A stretch of 64,000 nt of DNA from Notamacropus eugenii (GCF_028372415.1 NC_092876.1:225357528-225421527), one strand, 5' to 3'; positions 31,810 through 44,237 are shown, numbered from the stretch's first letter. Numbers and translations: made by a program. The notes: generated by a model not told the origin, from the letters alone.

Positions 31810-32170
31810 TTTTCTGTTCTGGCCAGAAACTCTGAGGGTCTTCCCCTCCCAGACTGATTCTTTTATGTAGGCAAACTAAGCCATCTTTTCCCTCAATTCT
31901 TATCTACCCTTTAATTACTGAATGGGGGTTGCTTCAGACTAACCGAGACCTGGGAAAGACCTTAGCTTAAAAAGGCCAAAGTCTCTCACTGCATCCTGGG
32001 TCATCACCAGTGATCTTGATTTATGTCTTGCCACTGAACTCAGATGATTCTGGAGGAGAGAGTGAAGCTGATGACTTCACACAGCTCTATCTCACTCAGA
32101 TCCAATTCATTTGCAACTCAAGATGTCACCCTCCTGAAGTCTTTGGTCCTTTTCAAGAACAAACAACAGC
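31810..32170 (+). mobile_element. RTE-linked repeat (second copy)
   Basis: Colinear with 14541-14885, better preserved at 'tctgagggtcttcccctccc', 'tgaatgggggttgcttcaga', 'tcactgcatcctgggtcatc', 'agatccaattcatttgcaac', ending 'aagaacaaacaacagc'. The plus-strand frame 32010-32201 is incidental. Confidence 0.6.
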
Positions 32171-32434
32171 AATTCCTCTGTCAGGCAGTTTGAAGTTTTA
32201 GGAAATGCATCTTCATATTGAGCGGAGCTCTGAAGCTTCTTCAACAGAAATGTGAACCATGTACATTCCTAAGTCTATTCTGCATTTGAGGGGTTAGTGG
32301 GGCGAATCCTTACCAAATACTTCATGCCCAGAGCCTTGCCTGTAAAATTTGTTCTAAAATGATGACTCTCTATTAGTTCAATAGTTTACTTCGTGTGAGA
32401 GAGAAAATGGCAGACAAATCTAGGATTTAGTAAC

Positions 32435-32848
32435 TAATAGTAGCAGCTAGCCTGTATAGAGTGCTTTACGATTTTCAAAGCACTTTACAAAAACCTTCTC
32501 ATTTATTTCACGCAACAGCCTAGAATGTAGTTGCTATTATTAGCTCCATTTTGCAGAGGAAACTGAGGTAGACAGCACTTGTGACTAAGCCAGGGCCACA
32601 CAGTTAGTGTATGATGTTGGATTTTTGTTTTTTAATTTGGAGGCAATTAGGGTTACATAACTTGCCCAGGGTCACACAGCTAGTAAGTGCCTGAAGTTAG
32701 ATTTGAACTCAGGTCCTCCTGACTCCAGGGCTGGTGCTCTATCCACTGTATTACTTAGTTACCCCTGATGTTGGATTTAAACTTAGTTCTTTGTGACTCC
32801 AGGTCCAATGTTCTATCCACTGTGCAACTTAGCTGACTTGTGCCCTCC
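32435..32848 (+). repeat. MIR SINE split by a younger SINE
   Basis: 'cagctagcctgtatagagtg', 'attttcaaagcactttacaa', 'ttgcagaggaaactgaggta' before the insertion, and 'ccaatgttctatccactgtg' after it. The break is marked by a 13-bp duplication. Confidence 0.75.
32625..32765 (-). repeat. Marsupial SINE with intact target duplication
   Basis: Antisense SINE inserted in the MIR and bounded by the 13-bp direct repeat TGATGTTGGATTT at 32612-32624 and 32766-32778. Clear L1/RTE-style retroposition hallmark. Confidence 0.93.
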
Positions 32849-32956
32849 TGGAAAGTATCTTTAGAATATCATATTGCCCCTGGAATGACTTACATCCATA
32901 TACATTAGGTGAGCTTGTGGGAAGGTGTCTTAACCTCTTTTTATGTCATGGACCTC

Positions 32957-33215
32957 AGATGGTGCAGAGGATAGAGAGCTGGACCTGGAGTAAGGAAGAC
33001 CCAAGTTCAAATCAAGCTTCTGACACTTACTAGCTAAGGAATCCTGAGCAAATCACTTAACCTCAGCTGTTTCCTCAACTATTAGAGATAATAATAATAA
33101 TGCATATTTTGCAGGGTTGTTGTGAGGGTCAAAAGAGATAATATTTGTAATATTTGTAAAAAAAATAGGCTAAGCATGATGCCTAGGCACTATATAAATG
33201 CTTATTCCTTTCCCT
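32957..33215 (+). repeat. Old tRNA/MIR-type SINE
   Basis: Head 'agatggtgcagaggatagag', body 'aagttcaaatcaagcttctg', then a MIR-like 3' part ('gcagggttgttgtgagggtc', 'actatataaatgcttattcc'). Confidence 0.6.
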
Positions 33216-33960
33216 TTTCTTCCCTGAATATCTTTTTTTTTCAATCACAGGGATTAAAAAATTTCTTTTATATGAAGGAAATGCTAAGTTTTAGTTAGAA
33301 GTTAGTGAAAATAAAGATGTAATTTTTTTTCATACCCAAGTTCATGAATCTTCTGAAATCTATCCATAGTGAGGAACCCTTTTTGAAGTTAGCTGGGTCT
33401 ACTGTAACTTTCCTTTGGAAAATCTTAGCGTGGATCAGTAGTGGTACATACTAGCCAGACAGAACTCCTATTAAAGATCACATCAGGAAATGGATACTGG
33501 GAAAAACATCCCCCCAAACTGTGCTTCCAAATGAAACATATACTATGTGTCAGAATTAAAAAAAAAAAATCTATGTTCTCTGGCTAGAAGAGCTGTAGGT
33601 GATTAAAGGAGAAAACTTCATAAGTTAGAATGGCTTGGATAGGATATTGGAAGGGAGAGGATTTTGACTTTGTTCTCCAAGAATACATAACATTCTGATA
33701 GGTGGAGAGAAGCAGGGCTATCAATTCAGAGAACATTCAAACACATGGAGAGCAGCAGTAGAGTCATTCATTCCTTAACTTACCTAAGAAGCACTTAATA
33801 ATCACCTAATACATACAATGTTAAAAAGCAGTTTTGTCATATAGTATCATGATGGTAAGAAAGTCCCTAAACTCTCAGTATGTAGGATCTGTATCAGGGG
33901 AGAGTTCTCATACTGATGGAAGCATAAACACAGATTTTCCTCTCCTCCCTCCCTCCTTCC

Positions 33961-34037
33961 ACTATATACATATACATATATATATACATACATATACATA
34001 TATATACATACATACATACATACATATATACATATAC

Positions 34038-34107
<70 letters not shown>
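33961..34107. repeat. (CATA)n/(TA)n microsatellite
   Basis: Mixed ACAT/ATAC units pass into about 55 bp of pure TA (34050-34107). The plus and minus frames over this region are translated repeat (YIHTYI) and not genes. Confidence 0.95.
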
Positions 34108-34109
<2 letters not shown>

Positions 34110-34289
34110 AACAGGGATATAAATGTAAAATATTTCTACTCAGGAAGCTCCCAATCTTTAAAAAACAAAATTTTAGCTAAAATTTATTTTCTCCTTTAAA
34201 AAAAAAAGCACCATCACAAAATGTCTTTCCAGGGAAAGGTCAAATTGGTTTGCAGGACAAGGAAGCTTGATGTGGTGGAAATAACAAAA

Positions 34290-34470
34290 AAACAGGTTTC
34301 AAAGTCTGTTTTTTTACTACTTCCTAACCATGGAACATTGGGCAGACCATTTCTCCTTCTTAGGACCTCAGTTTCCTTATTTGTAAATGAGATTGGATAA
34401 GATGATTAAATGAGATTGGATAAGATGATTCTTAAGGTCTCTTCCAAATTTAAAAATCTATTCTTTTGAG
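34290..34470 (+). repeat. MIR-like relic with internal 23-bp tandem duplication
   Basis: 'gacctcagtttccttatttg' and 'ttaaggtctcttccaaattt' resemble an old MIR-type SINE. The 23-bp unit containing 'aaatgagattggataagatg' is present twice in tandem (about 34385-34430). Confidence 0.45.
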
Positions 34471-34829
34471 ACATTCTCCTTACATGTATCTTTTTATAAC
34501 CCACAGACTCTTTTACTGAGTACTTATGTAGGGTTGTCTCTTGCCCTCTTCAAAGATTTTTTTATTTCTCTCTTCCTTAGCTTAGTCTAGGACTAGTCCC
34601 CCTACCTCACCTAAATGAGTTTAAAATAGTACAGCTGAAAGACCATACTTCTTGGGCCAGCAGAAAGCTTCAAAATGGATTGTAGATAGAGCATATCTTT
34701 CCCATATGACCCTATAGCTATGTAAGAAAAGAATACTTCTCTTTTATATTTAATAACTAATTATTATATTAGGACCAAAATTTTCCCCCTTTTCTATTTC
34801 CTCATCCAGAAATCAACCAGTATGGGAAA

Positions 34830-35260
34830 TATGTCTTAAAGATTTACCCAGGCCAACATCTAATCATACAGTCAAAGAAATTCTAGGTTTGGGCTACTGG
34901 GTGTATTCCTGCTTATTATGTTTGCTAAAACAGATCCTGGGAAAATATTGATTCTCCCTATTATCAAGACAGGTGATATGGAAATTGATGTCTCTTTGAT
35001 GAAGATTTGAGTGACCTAAGTTATGTACCCTCAGATAGCCCACCTCCCATTTGATTAGCCAATCAAAGTTGAGTAGGCATCCCTCTTCTTTGAAGAGGAG
35101 CATATAAACTGTAACTTCACTACCATTAGGAGTCTTTGGTCTAAGAGACATGGCCAAATGATCATCCTTTTATTAATAACCTACTGGCCCTGTTAATAAA
35201 ATGATTAAATTACCCAGAAACTATGTCTCTTGAACTTTTTAATCATCACAGTTAAAAAGG
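34830..35260 (+). mobile_element. Candidate solo LTR
   Basis: A CCAAT-type 'ttagccaatcaaagttgag' (about 35055), a TATA-like 'gcatataaactgtaac' (about 35100) and 'gttaataaaatgattaaatt' (about 35192) follow in the order and spacing of U3-R on the plus strand. Ends and target duplication are not certain. Confidence 0.45.
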
Positions 35261-35264
35261 TGCA

Positions 35265-36420
35265 TCTACCCCACCAAATCTCTCCTTTTTAGGTCGGTCC
35301 TAGTATTTTCAGTTTTGTATAGACTAGCATATCTTGCTGAAGGATTATTACAAAAACCACAAAAAAATGAATTTGGAGGTACAAGAAACTTTAGACTTAT
35401 TTTTCACAATATGTTTTAATTTTAATCCTAGGACCTACAAATTTTTTTAAGTGTTTTGTTGCTACAAAGTGTTTTGTTGCAAGAAGCCTGTGCTGAATTT
35501 GTTTTCTGGAACTGCCATTGTGCTATCCTTAGGCCAAAAAGAGTAAAGCAAAGATAAATAAATTTGTTCCACAGAGCTTTGAAAATAACATTTTCTAAAG
35601 CCTTTGAAATTCTAAATTGTAGCCTGTTACTTTTGCCTGGAGGGATTTTCCTAGAATTGTCTGTCCGATCCTGTAATGTCACCTCTTTGTTCAGGAGGGT
35701 ATCAGATTACTAAGAGGTTTTCTGAGGTTAAGCCTGGTGACAATTGTTTCTGGTCTGTAAACAAATTATTAGCTCATTTCTTCATGTAATGACTCAAGGT
35801 AATGCTGAATGAGGACAAAGCAGCAATCTCATATAAAGGGTCCTTGGGAAGGTTGCATGAAGCAGTATGAAGCAGTAGAGATCATAAATATATGAGTGAC
35901 ATGTGTTGAGTCAGTTTCCATTGGGTAGTAAGTTCAGTAGTGAAGGGAAAAGTTTGGGGTGAGGGAGTATGAATTTTAAGAACTTATTAAAGCTCTCTAG
36001 AATAATTCCTTCAAAGGCTAACCTATGCAAAATGATGAAATCCAAGGAATATTCCTTGATGAGCTAAGGATTACTCTTATCACCCTGAATTGCATGGCTT
36101 GTTATACAGTAGTGAAACAGATTGAACAGTATATAATTAACAATTGAATCAATGGATACCTTTACTATCTATCAACCATTTACTGAGTACCTCTTCTATG
36201 AAAGATAGTGTGCCCAGGACTGTGGTGGCAACCAAGAGAGATATTATTTCTATCCTCAAAGTTGAAAGGACAAGTCTTATGTACATGAAAAAATAACAGA
36301 TACAAGGCAAATGTGGCAAGTGATAGTAGCGCCAACATGATATTCACAGCGCCTACAGTAGCCATGAATATTCTGATGCAATTCTGAATAGGGAAATGCA
36401 ACAGATTTTCCATATGAAGA
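35265..36420. other. No feature recognised
   Basis: Includes a 14-bp tandem repeat (aagtgttttgttgc twice, 35449-35482) and otherwise nothing I can assign. The minus frames 35428-35682 and 36180-36434 lack splice or domain evidence. Confidence 0.5.
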
Positions 36421-36424
36421 CAGA

Positions 36425-36830
36425 ACCAAAACATTTATTCAGATACCAGAAAGCCAAATCCATCATAGTAACAAAGAAATCTATACACAGTAACAATGCA
36501 GAGATTACCACCAGCCCCAAGCCTTCCCTCTGTTAGGCTTCCCACAAACCAGGTCCCTTAAACAAATCACAAACAAGCTGTCTCATTCTAGTTGCTGCCT
36601 TTCCCAACTCTGATTGTTCTCTGACTAACCTCCTTTCAGTTCTTCTCTAGCTCTGCCTCTTCTTATTCCACCTTTCCTGCTCTACCCCTTCCTTCCATTG
36701 ACCTAGATCCATGTGACTCAGGTTTCCACGTGATTTAAGCAGGTCACATGGGCCTATTAATGCATGGGAAAGATCTTCCCATTAAGAAGCAAAATTACAT
36801 TAACAATAAGCAAAACTACATCATCAATAC
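36425..36830 (-). mobile_element. Possible LTR or retroelement piece
   Basis: C/T-rich composition with an antisense AATAAA at the left edge ('aacatttattcagatacc'), which could be a minus-strand LTR polyadenylation signal. No terminal motif found. Weak. Confidence 0.3.
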
Positions 36831-36929
36831 AGTGACAAATGAGTGTTTTGATAATAAGTGCCGCAAGAACTCAGAGGAGGGAGAGAGAGTACATACAGCT
36901 AGTGATGTTTTGAGAAGTAGCAGCCAAGG

Positions 36930-37150
36930 AGACATCATATGGTATAGCAGGAGACTTACAGTCTACATCATATGATGTAGCAGGAGGCTTACAGTCCAGG
37001 AGACTTGGGCTTCAGTCTCCTCTCAGACAACTAGCTAGTTGTTTGCCCTTGGGCAAACCACTTCCCTGGGTCTCACTTTCCCTATCTATAAAATGAGGGA
37101 GTCAGACTTGATAATTTCTTAGGTCCTTTCCAACTCTAAATCTATGATCC
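36930..37150 (+). repeat. 33-bp tandem duplication next to an old tRNA/MIR SINE
   Basis: 'atcatatggtatagcaggag' and 'atcatatgatgtagcaggag' head two imperfect copies of a roughly 33-bp unit (about 36933-36998). From 37005 the text is that of an old tRNA/MIR-type SINE ('cttgggcaaaccacttccct', 'ctataaaatgagggagtcag'). Confidence 0.5.
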
Positions 37151-37154
37151 TGTA

Positions 37155-38210
37155 AGTGGAATTTGAAGTGGGTATTGAAGGATTTTAATAGGGGGAGGGA
37201 GGAAGAACGTAGGAGATGGGAAGAAACTTGTATGAGCAAAGATGCTGAACCAGGACAGTACAAGGTGTGTTTGAGGGACAAAGGGTTCACAAGTTTGGCT
37301 ATATCTGAGATTATTAAGTAATATTATAGTGAGTGTAAAAGCCAGAAAAGTAGTATAGGGAGACTAGGCTTAGGGGGACCTAGTGAACAAAGAAAAAAAT
37401 TTAATGGAATAATTTGAACCCATTGTGGCAACACCTAGAGAGAATAGTGAAAAGGTGATTTGAGAAAGTGGAGAATTGAGGGAAATCATCCATTCCTTGC
37501 GTCTCACCAAGTATTTCCACTGGGGATGAGGAGAGAAAAAACCAGAACCTTTGGGAATGAAAACTCATTGTAGGCAAGGTCCCAGTGGAAGAAAGTTGCT
37601 ACAGAGAGACTGATACGATGATATATGATAATGTTCTGCAGGATGTTCTAGATGTACTTTTGCTTCTTTGGTACTAACCATTATTTCTCCTAAGCTTTGA
37701 GCTATGTTTTCTACTATGGTCACTCTGTCTATGGTCTTAGTAACATAGTGCCTATTCATACTACCTAGAGAATCTGTCTCTCTGTTAATTGTATTGTATT
37801 AATGCTTTTTATGTTATCAAGTTGCTTAAAATAATAAAGGTTTTGCTTTGCAAACTGCATGTCTAAGGTGGAATATGTGTGGTGGTCACTAGTGAGGGTA
37901 CCAGGTAAGTCAAATGAGCTAGTCAAAGTATACCAGAAGTGTTAGGATGCTGAATGCTGAATAGTTTCTGAGAACCAAGGTGCTTTTCCTCTCATGGACA
38001 ATAGACCAAGAAAAGTGTTCAGAGAGTGACCAGGAGGTCAAAGAGTGGCTTAACAAACAATGATCCACCTCTAAGTGAACAGGAAATCAGATACTTATAG
38101 GGGAACAGTGTGTTGCCATTATAAAATGAGGCACCGATATTTCTGAGAGTCTTACATCTGATCTTTCTTTCTCTCTCCCCCACTTTCTTACCCTCCATGT
38201 CTATTACCTG
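37155..38210. other. No feature recognised
   Basis: Intergenic, no assignable repeat or gene. Confidence 0.5.
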
Positions 38211-38214
38211 TCTC

Positions 38215-38335
38215 TTTATCTCTTTCCTCATCTTACCTGTCACCTATCTATCTCTCAGTTTCTCTGTCTCTCTTTCCCTGTCTCCATCTCTCCCTCTCCC
38301 TCTCCCTCTTTCTCTCTCTCAGTACAACACCTATC
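38215..38335. repeat. (CT)-rich low-complexity tract
   Basis: CTCT, TCCC and TTTCTC words over 120 bp. Polypyrimidine on the + strand. Confidence 0.85.
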
Positions 38336-38444
38336 AGATGTAGGACTTTCCTTCAATACTTATATATGTATATACACATATGTATATATAACATACATGT
38401 TATATATCATTCAGTAGCATAGTTAAGATCCAAAGAGTAGGTCT

Positions 38445-39795
38445 ATTTTCGATTATAAATGCCTTAAAAAGCAGAATGGGCCAAATGAAAAAAGAGGTCC
38501 AAAAACTCACTGAAGAAAATAATTCTTTAAAAATTAGAATGGAACAAATGGAAACTAATGACTTCAGGAGAAAATAAGAAATTAGAAAACAAAACCAAAA
38601 AATAGAAGACAACGTAAAGTATCTCATTGGAAAAACAACTGACCTGGAAAATAGATCTAGGAGAGACAGTTTTAAAAGTATTGGTCTACCTGAAAACCGT
38701 GATCAGAAAAAAGAGCCTAGACATTATCTTTCAAGAAATTATCAAGTAAAACTGCCCTGATATTCTAGAACCAGAGGGTAAAATAGAAATGGAAAGAATC
38801 CACCCATCTCCTCCTGAAAGAAATCCTTAAAAGAAAAATCCTAGGAACATTACAGTCAAATTCCAGAGTTCCCAGATCAAGGAGAAAATATTACTAACAG
38901 CCAGAAAGAAACAATTTAAGTACTGTGGAAACATGCTCAGGGTCAGGGCCTGAGCCCCCTGGGGTTTCCCTGACCAACAGGTCTCTAAATGCCTGTCAGT
39001 CTGGGTTGAGCGATCTGTGGGCTTTGAAGGAAGGAGACCAGAGACAAGATGATAAGCAACTCCAAGCAACTCTCTTTATTCAGCTGAAAGTTAGGGTTTA
39101 TAAAGGCTGTAACCACCAATCACATACAGGCTGAGCTCATCCCATTACTTCACCATCTCATGGCTATTCCACATCCTTACACCCGCAGTAAGTAAGGAAG
39201 CTTATCTTGTTCCTGAAGCTAGTTCCTGGGTTCCCAGGCCCACTTGTAACTTTACTGTATGGAACATTAGTATCTGCAGGAACATCAGGTTCCAGGGTCA
39301 TACAGAGCTTCTGCCAGGGTTTGAGTAAGCACAAGTCCCACGGGAACAGGCTTTGCCTCTGCTATAGCCTTGGTCACAGGACTTGCACCCCCCTGGGCCC
39401 CTTAGAGAAACACAATCAGGATAATACAAGATTTAGCAGTGACTACACAAAGGGATCAGAGGGCTTGGAATATGATATTCCAGAGGTAAAAGGAGATAGG
39501 ATTAAAACCAAGAATCACCTACCCAGCAAAACTGAGTATTATACTTCAGGGGGAAAAATGGAACTTCAATGAAATAGAGGACTTCCAAGCTTTCTTGTTG
39601 AAAGGATCGGAACTGAATAGAAAATCTGACTTTCAAATACAAGAATCAAGAGAAGTATAAAAAGGTAAACAGGAAAGAGAAACCATAAGGTACTTATTAA
39701 AGTTGAACTGTTTATATTCCTACATGGAAAGATGATATTCGTAACTCATGAGATCTTTCTCAGTATTAGGATAGTAGGAGGGAATATACACACCC
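38445..39795 (+). mobile_element. HAL1 copy D, partial, split by an LTR
   Basis: Plus-strand HAL1. The ORF1 coiled-coil region begins 'gcagaatgggccaaatgaaa'. The RRM part follows ('gacctggaaaatagatctag'), then the C-terminal domain after the insertion ('aatcacctacccagcaaaac', 'gaacttcaatgaaatagagg') and the start of the 3' UTR to about 39795. ORF1 is broken by stops and frameshifts. The 5' end is missing. A 473-bp LTR interrupts it at 38934-39406. Confidence 0.85.
38934..39406 (-). mobile_element. Solo LTR inserted in HAL1 copy D
   Basis: 473 bp that interrupt HAL1 and are flanked by GAAACA at 38928-38933 and 39407-39412. On the minus strand it holds TTTATAAACC and AATAAAGAG about 20 bp apart, i.e. 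TATA box and polyadenylation signal as in a short-R LTR, and ends in ...GAGCA. The other end reads TCTAAG rather than TG, so either that terminus is mutated or the boundary is a few bases off. It does not resemble the LTR of the provirus at 17693. Confidence 0.8.
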
Positions 39796-39829
39796 ACAAA
39801 CTTTTTCTTCAGATCTTCACCATTTACCC

Positions 39830-39968
39830 AGAAGGACCCCTGTTCTGCCCTTATTCTTATTTATTTTTACCACTCTTATGTTCCCCCTGAAGCTCTATTT
39901 TATCTCTTTTGTGGGAGAAAATCTTGAGAGCTTGAAATTTTCTGACCTACTCCACCATCTTCCCAGAA
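39830..39968 (-). mobile_element. L1 5' end fragment
   Basis: On the minus strand it starts GATTCTGGGAAGATGGTGG and continues 'agtaggtcagaaaatttcaa', which I associate with the start of marsupial L1 5' UTRs (compare the AGCCAAGATGG start of HAL1 copy C). No ORF follows. Confidence 0.5.
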
Positions 39969-39969
39969 T

Positions 39970-42376
39970 CCTCTCCCACATCCTTGTTCTTATGGAGCTC
40001 ACAGTCAAACAGTGGGACAAGACACAAACCTAGAAACTATTCTATACAATATTACACAAAGAGTGTGCAACAATGGTACAAAGTGCTTTGAGAGACCAAA
40101 GTGGAGAAAGATCATTAATGGATAGAGTGAGGGACTGCCAGGTCAGGGAAAGATGAATCAGGGAAAGCTTAGTGAAAAAGCAGACAATGCATGCTACAGG
40201 AACTCAAAGGAGAGATTAGTATGGATCAGAATGCTTGAAGATGATTCCATGAAGTTTGAGTTTTGGTGTTGTACAATTTTATAACAATTATTTTTTGACT
40301 AAACTATTACCAAGGGTTTATTCAAGTGAAGAAAACAATGGAAAGTACTAGAATAGATGGGAATGCAGATTGATGTAGAGTTCAAATATAATTTGCATAA
40401 ACTCATATAAATCGTCATTTCTCAGGTGATTTCAGGCTCCTGTACCTGAATTCACTTTGTCCTTTGCTATGCATGCACACTGTTGTCCCAGGTTCTTGAC
40501 TACTACCATCTCCCAAATGAAAACAAAATAGAATGAGAGATAGGCAGTGCACTATAACAAAAATGAGAGCTTGTCTTGTAGTTAGAAGTCTGGAGTTTGA
40601 TTCCTACATCTACCACTCATTAGTCATGGACTATGAGTGAGAAGGTGGAATGGAAAGGCCACTAGGTTTGGGAATCATAAGACCTGGGTTTGAGTTCGCT
40701 ATTTTTTTACATATATCACCAGACACACATATCACAAACTCATTGAGCCTCACTTTCTCCTGTAAAATGAGGGATCAGACTAGATAGTATCTGAAGTTCT
40801 TTTTGTGATACACATCTTTCCACCACCATTTATCCCAAGAACAGGAAGTGACTGACTGTGATAAGGATATCAATACATTCCTATGAAAATTTTATCCATT
40901 TGCCCATAAGTTTTTTCTTAAGTGATAGGAATTAGACTTGAGATTTCACTGGTATATGGAATTCTTAGGTATAGAAACTTCTTCTACCAATGCAAGTCAG
41001 CAACTTCTCCTCAATGTATCATCTTAGTGAGTTGTTACCTAGGCCATCAAGAGGCTAAGTGACTGGAACAGGACCACTATGTGTCAGGTCTTCCTGATTC
41101 AGAGGCCACCTCTTTATTGACTATGGTACACTGGCCCTCTAACCTTTTAATAAACAACAGTAAATAGTATTATTTCTATAAACATGAGTTGAAATTATAA
41201 ATGGAAGTCACAATGAAGCTCATTTGTGTATTTTCTAGATTAATTTTTTGCCAGTAAATATTGGCACTTTTACATTTGCTAATTCAAGTGACAAAATTAA
41301 ATAATAACAATAGTTCTTTTACATGTTAGTATCAAATTCAGTGACCATACATGACAGAGAAAACAAAGAATAAGACAAAGTTACTTTTTCAAAAAATAAA
41401 ATAAAATGGTATAGCAATGATCAGCAAGTCTCCTATCACTTAGCAACTCATAGATTGGTTACAAAAGGAAGATACGGTTCAATTTGTGATATACCTACTT
41501 TTGTCACAGTAGATGTGCAATGAATTCTTGAATGAAGGTGCTCCAAAATAGTGATTTGATGTGTGTGCATGTGATGTTAATAATATTGTTGATACAGTAT
41601 AGCATATATGTATTCTGTATATTCTATACATATAGTCTTACATAGTCTATACTATTCTAAAATGTATTTGTATACGTATATATACACACATGCATATGTA
41701 TGTGTATATACATTATATACATATGTGAGTGTATATCTATATATACTATCAGAATCCACCAGAGTCTTACAAATATTGTATCAAGGCAATCCTGACAGAA
41801 TGAAGCATAAAAAAAGAAAAAACAAAATGGAAAGAAAAAACGTGTTTTACACTTTTAAGAACAACAAATGCATATACTTCTAGAGGAAGAGAAGGTAGGG
41901 CACTCCTCAGAACACTGCCTACAGCCAGGGCATTAATGAATGATCCCTTTTTTATTCAATATTATTAACCTGACAATGATAAGAGATTTGCCCACTGTCA
42001 TAACTTGTACATTTTATGCTTTTCAAGGGAAGGGAAGAGGCACCACCTTGCCAGTACTGGTAATTCAGCCAAGTGCCTAAGCATCCCTGGCCTATCTTGG
42101 AGAAGCAGTTCAGTCTTACTAGTATAAATAGTGACTTGTCTAAACAAATCTTAGTTCAAAACCTCTACATAGAAGACGCCTATGTTCTACAAAAATCTAC
42201 AAGAAAATCAGTTACTATTTTCTGCAGTCATGCAAAGTGGTACCAATCAAGGTTTTTAGATTATAAAAGTGTTTTACAAAGTTTAGAACAAAAATTTCAA
42301 ATCTCTATATTTATAAATGGCAAGATGCAGTAGGCATCTCACTTCCCAAAAGAACTTGATGTAAAAAAACAATGCA
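39970..42376. other. Intergenic; one old SINE-like relic
   Basis: 40640-40800 carries tRNA/MIR-type text ('gacctgggtttgagttcgct', 'ctcctgtaaaatgagggatc'). 41600-41760 is TA/CA-rich. No exon or RNA gene is recognised in the rest. Confidence 0.5.
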
Positions 42377-42523
42377 GGGGGGGCACCTTTATAAGATAGT
42401 ATGCAGCCTCAGAGAGGGAGTGGGGAGGGAGGGGGAAATGAGGGAGAGGGAGGGGAAAAATCTGAGATATATGGAAGTGATTGTCGAACACTGAAAACAA
42501 AATAATTTAAAAAAAGAAAAAAG
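42377..42523 (+). mobile_element. Severely 5'-truncated L1 (3' UTR only)
   Basis: Matches the last about 130 bp of the L1 at 7985-9350: GGGAG-rich run, 'tctgagatatatggaagtga', 'ttgtcgaacactgaaaacaa', then an A-rich tail. Flanked by near-identical aaaaaacaatgc and aaaaaagcaatgc words, probably an imperfect target duplication. Confidence 0.85.
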
Positions 42524-43510
42524 CAATGCGGGAAGAAGATGGTCCCCTTCTTTGAGAAGGAGCTCTTGCAGGTTTGCAAAATGGCAGAATGAGGGCACCA
42601 TTATAGTGATGTACTTTTATACATTCTTGTGAATCTCTTGGAACAGTTTTATAAACAACACCGGCATTGTTATTGAAAGCATGTGGAGAAATCCATCAGG
42701 GCATGGTTCCTTTAAAATGCTGTAATTCTATCAAATAAGTCCCTATATTACTAAGATGCTATAAATGGTGGAGCACTGTCACTCACTATCAGTCAAGGCT
42801 GACAGAATAGTGGTAAAGCTGCGTATCTAAATTAAAGAGGCTGTGCATCTTCCTGTAACTCTTATTTGCCTTTATGTTTTAAAGGAGTTATCTGGATGTT
42901 GATAACTGGTAGAAAAGGCAGCTTGGAAAGTAGCTTCTGTGGGTGATGGAGTATATCGAGAACTCTTGGATGTAGAAATCAGTCATGTGGTTGTAAGTGG
43001 AGAAATTAATTATGTCTATAAGGATAGTGCATTTGGGAGACTAATGTGATTGAATGGAAGAGTGTCAGAATATGAGTGGTTTATATCAAGGTATGGATGA
43101 TGAATTTATTCGAAATCATTACTTTAGGGAGTGTAGTGAGACTAAGAATTAGGGCAGTACGCGGAGGACGGTGCTGCCAGTCTATGCAGTTAGCCCATGG
43201 GATGGTGTATGCTGTATTCTTGCTGCAGAATGATTACTGTCTTTTGGGGTCATATCACAGCTGTCAGATAGGATATATTTGAATGGCATAATTCTGAGCT
43301 TCAGAAGAGAGATATCCTAGGGGCCCAAACAGGCCTAGGAAAACAGGGTGTGAGTAAAACAAACAGTTATCCAATTCTTAATGTTCCTAATGGTATATAT
43401 GGTTTGATGAGGAATAGTACCTGACTTCAAGCAACTTCTATAGCTTCATTGGAGAGATGAGACAAATGGACAAAAAGAAAAATAAGAGATGTCAATTCCT
43501 TAAGAGCAGA
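42524..43510. other. No feature recognised
   Basis: Intergenic, nothing assignable. Confidence 0.5.
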
Positions 43511-43514
43511 GATT

Positions 43515-43590
43515 GAATTATTCCTTGTGTTTGTATCCCAGCATCTTTTGCAGATGTCAGGGGCCTAATAAGTGCTTGCTGATTGATATG
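43515..43590 (+). repeat. L2 3'-end fragment
   Basis: 'tgtttgtatcccagcatctt' and 'cctaataagtgcttgctgat' are the closing phrases of L2 LINEs. Confidence 0.55.
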
Positions 43591-43716
43591 ACAGAAAGCA
43601 TAATTAAACACTCTAATGTGTTGTACTGACTGACCAATTTCAGAAGTCTGGAGGAGAAGGCTGAAATGATTAGGTGTAGTTTAAAGGAAAAGAATGGAAA
43701 TAACAGGAGGTGGTGC

Positions 43717-43719
<3 letters not shown>

Positions 43720-43772
<53 letters not shown>

Positions 43773-43830
43773 CACAGAGAGAGAGAGAGAAAGAGAGAGA
43801 GATTCAGACAGACAGACAGACAGAGATAGA
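43720..43830. repeat. Compound (GT)n(GA)n(ACAG)n microsatellite
   Basis: GT units (43721-43756), GA units (43757-43803), then CAGA units. The minus frame 43557-43928 is repeat-derived. Confidence 0.95.
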
Positions 43831-44237
43831 GACAGAATTTCTGATAAGGAGAATATAAACGAAGTCCTTTGGGTGGGACAGGTTATCATGTTTGAGGGAA
43901 AAGAAGCAATACATCTGATTGAAGTCAAGGGTTTATGTTCAGGGAAATGGTATTGGTCAAGGAGGGTAGAGTCATATTACAGGGAGCCTCAATAATCAAG
44001 TAGAGACATTTAAATTTGTTGTGATGACAAATACCAAACCATTGTAGATTTTCTTTTTTTGGACAGAGCCATGCAAAAGTGGTATTTAAAGACAGATTAA
44101 AAGGAAGAAAAACTGGAGTCAAGAAGGCTAATTAGAGAATGGTGAAGTAATCTGTACATAAGTTGATAAGGGCTTGTACCAGAACAGTGTCAGTGCCAGA
44201 GAAAAAGAGAACAGTGAGAGATATTACAAAGGTAAAG

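Noticed and set aside
38827-39069. Minus-strand protein across the HAL1/LTR boundary
   Set aside because: It spans an insertion junction between two mobile elements.
43557-43928. Serine/leucine-rich protein on the minus strand
   Set aside because: Central part is translated GT/GA microsatellite.
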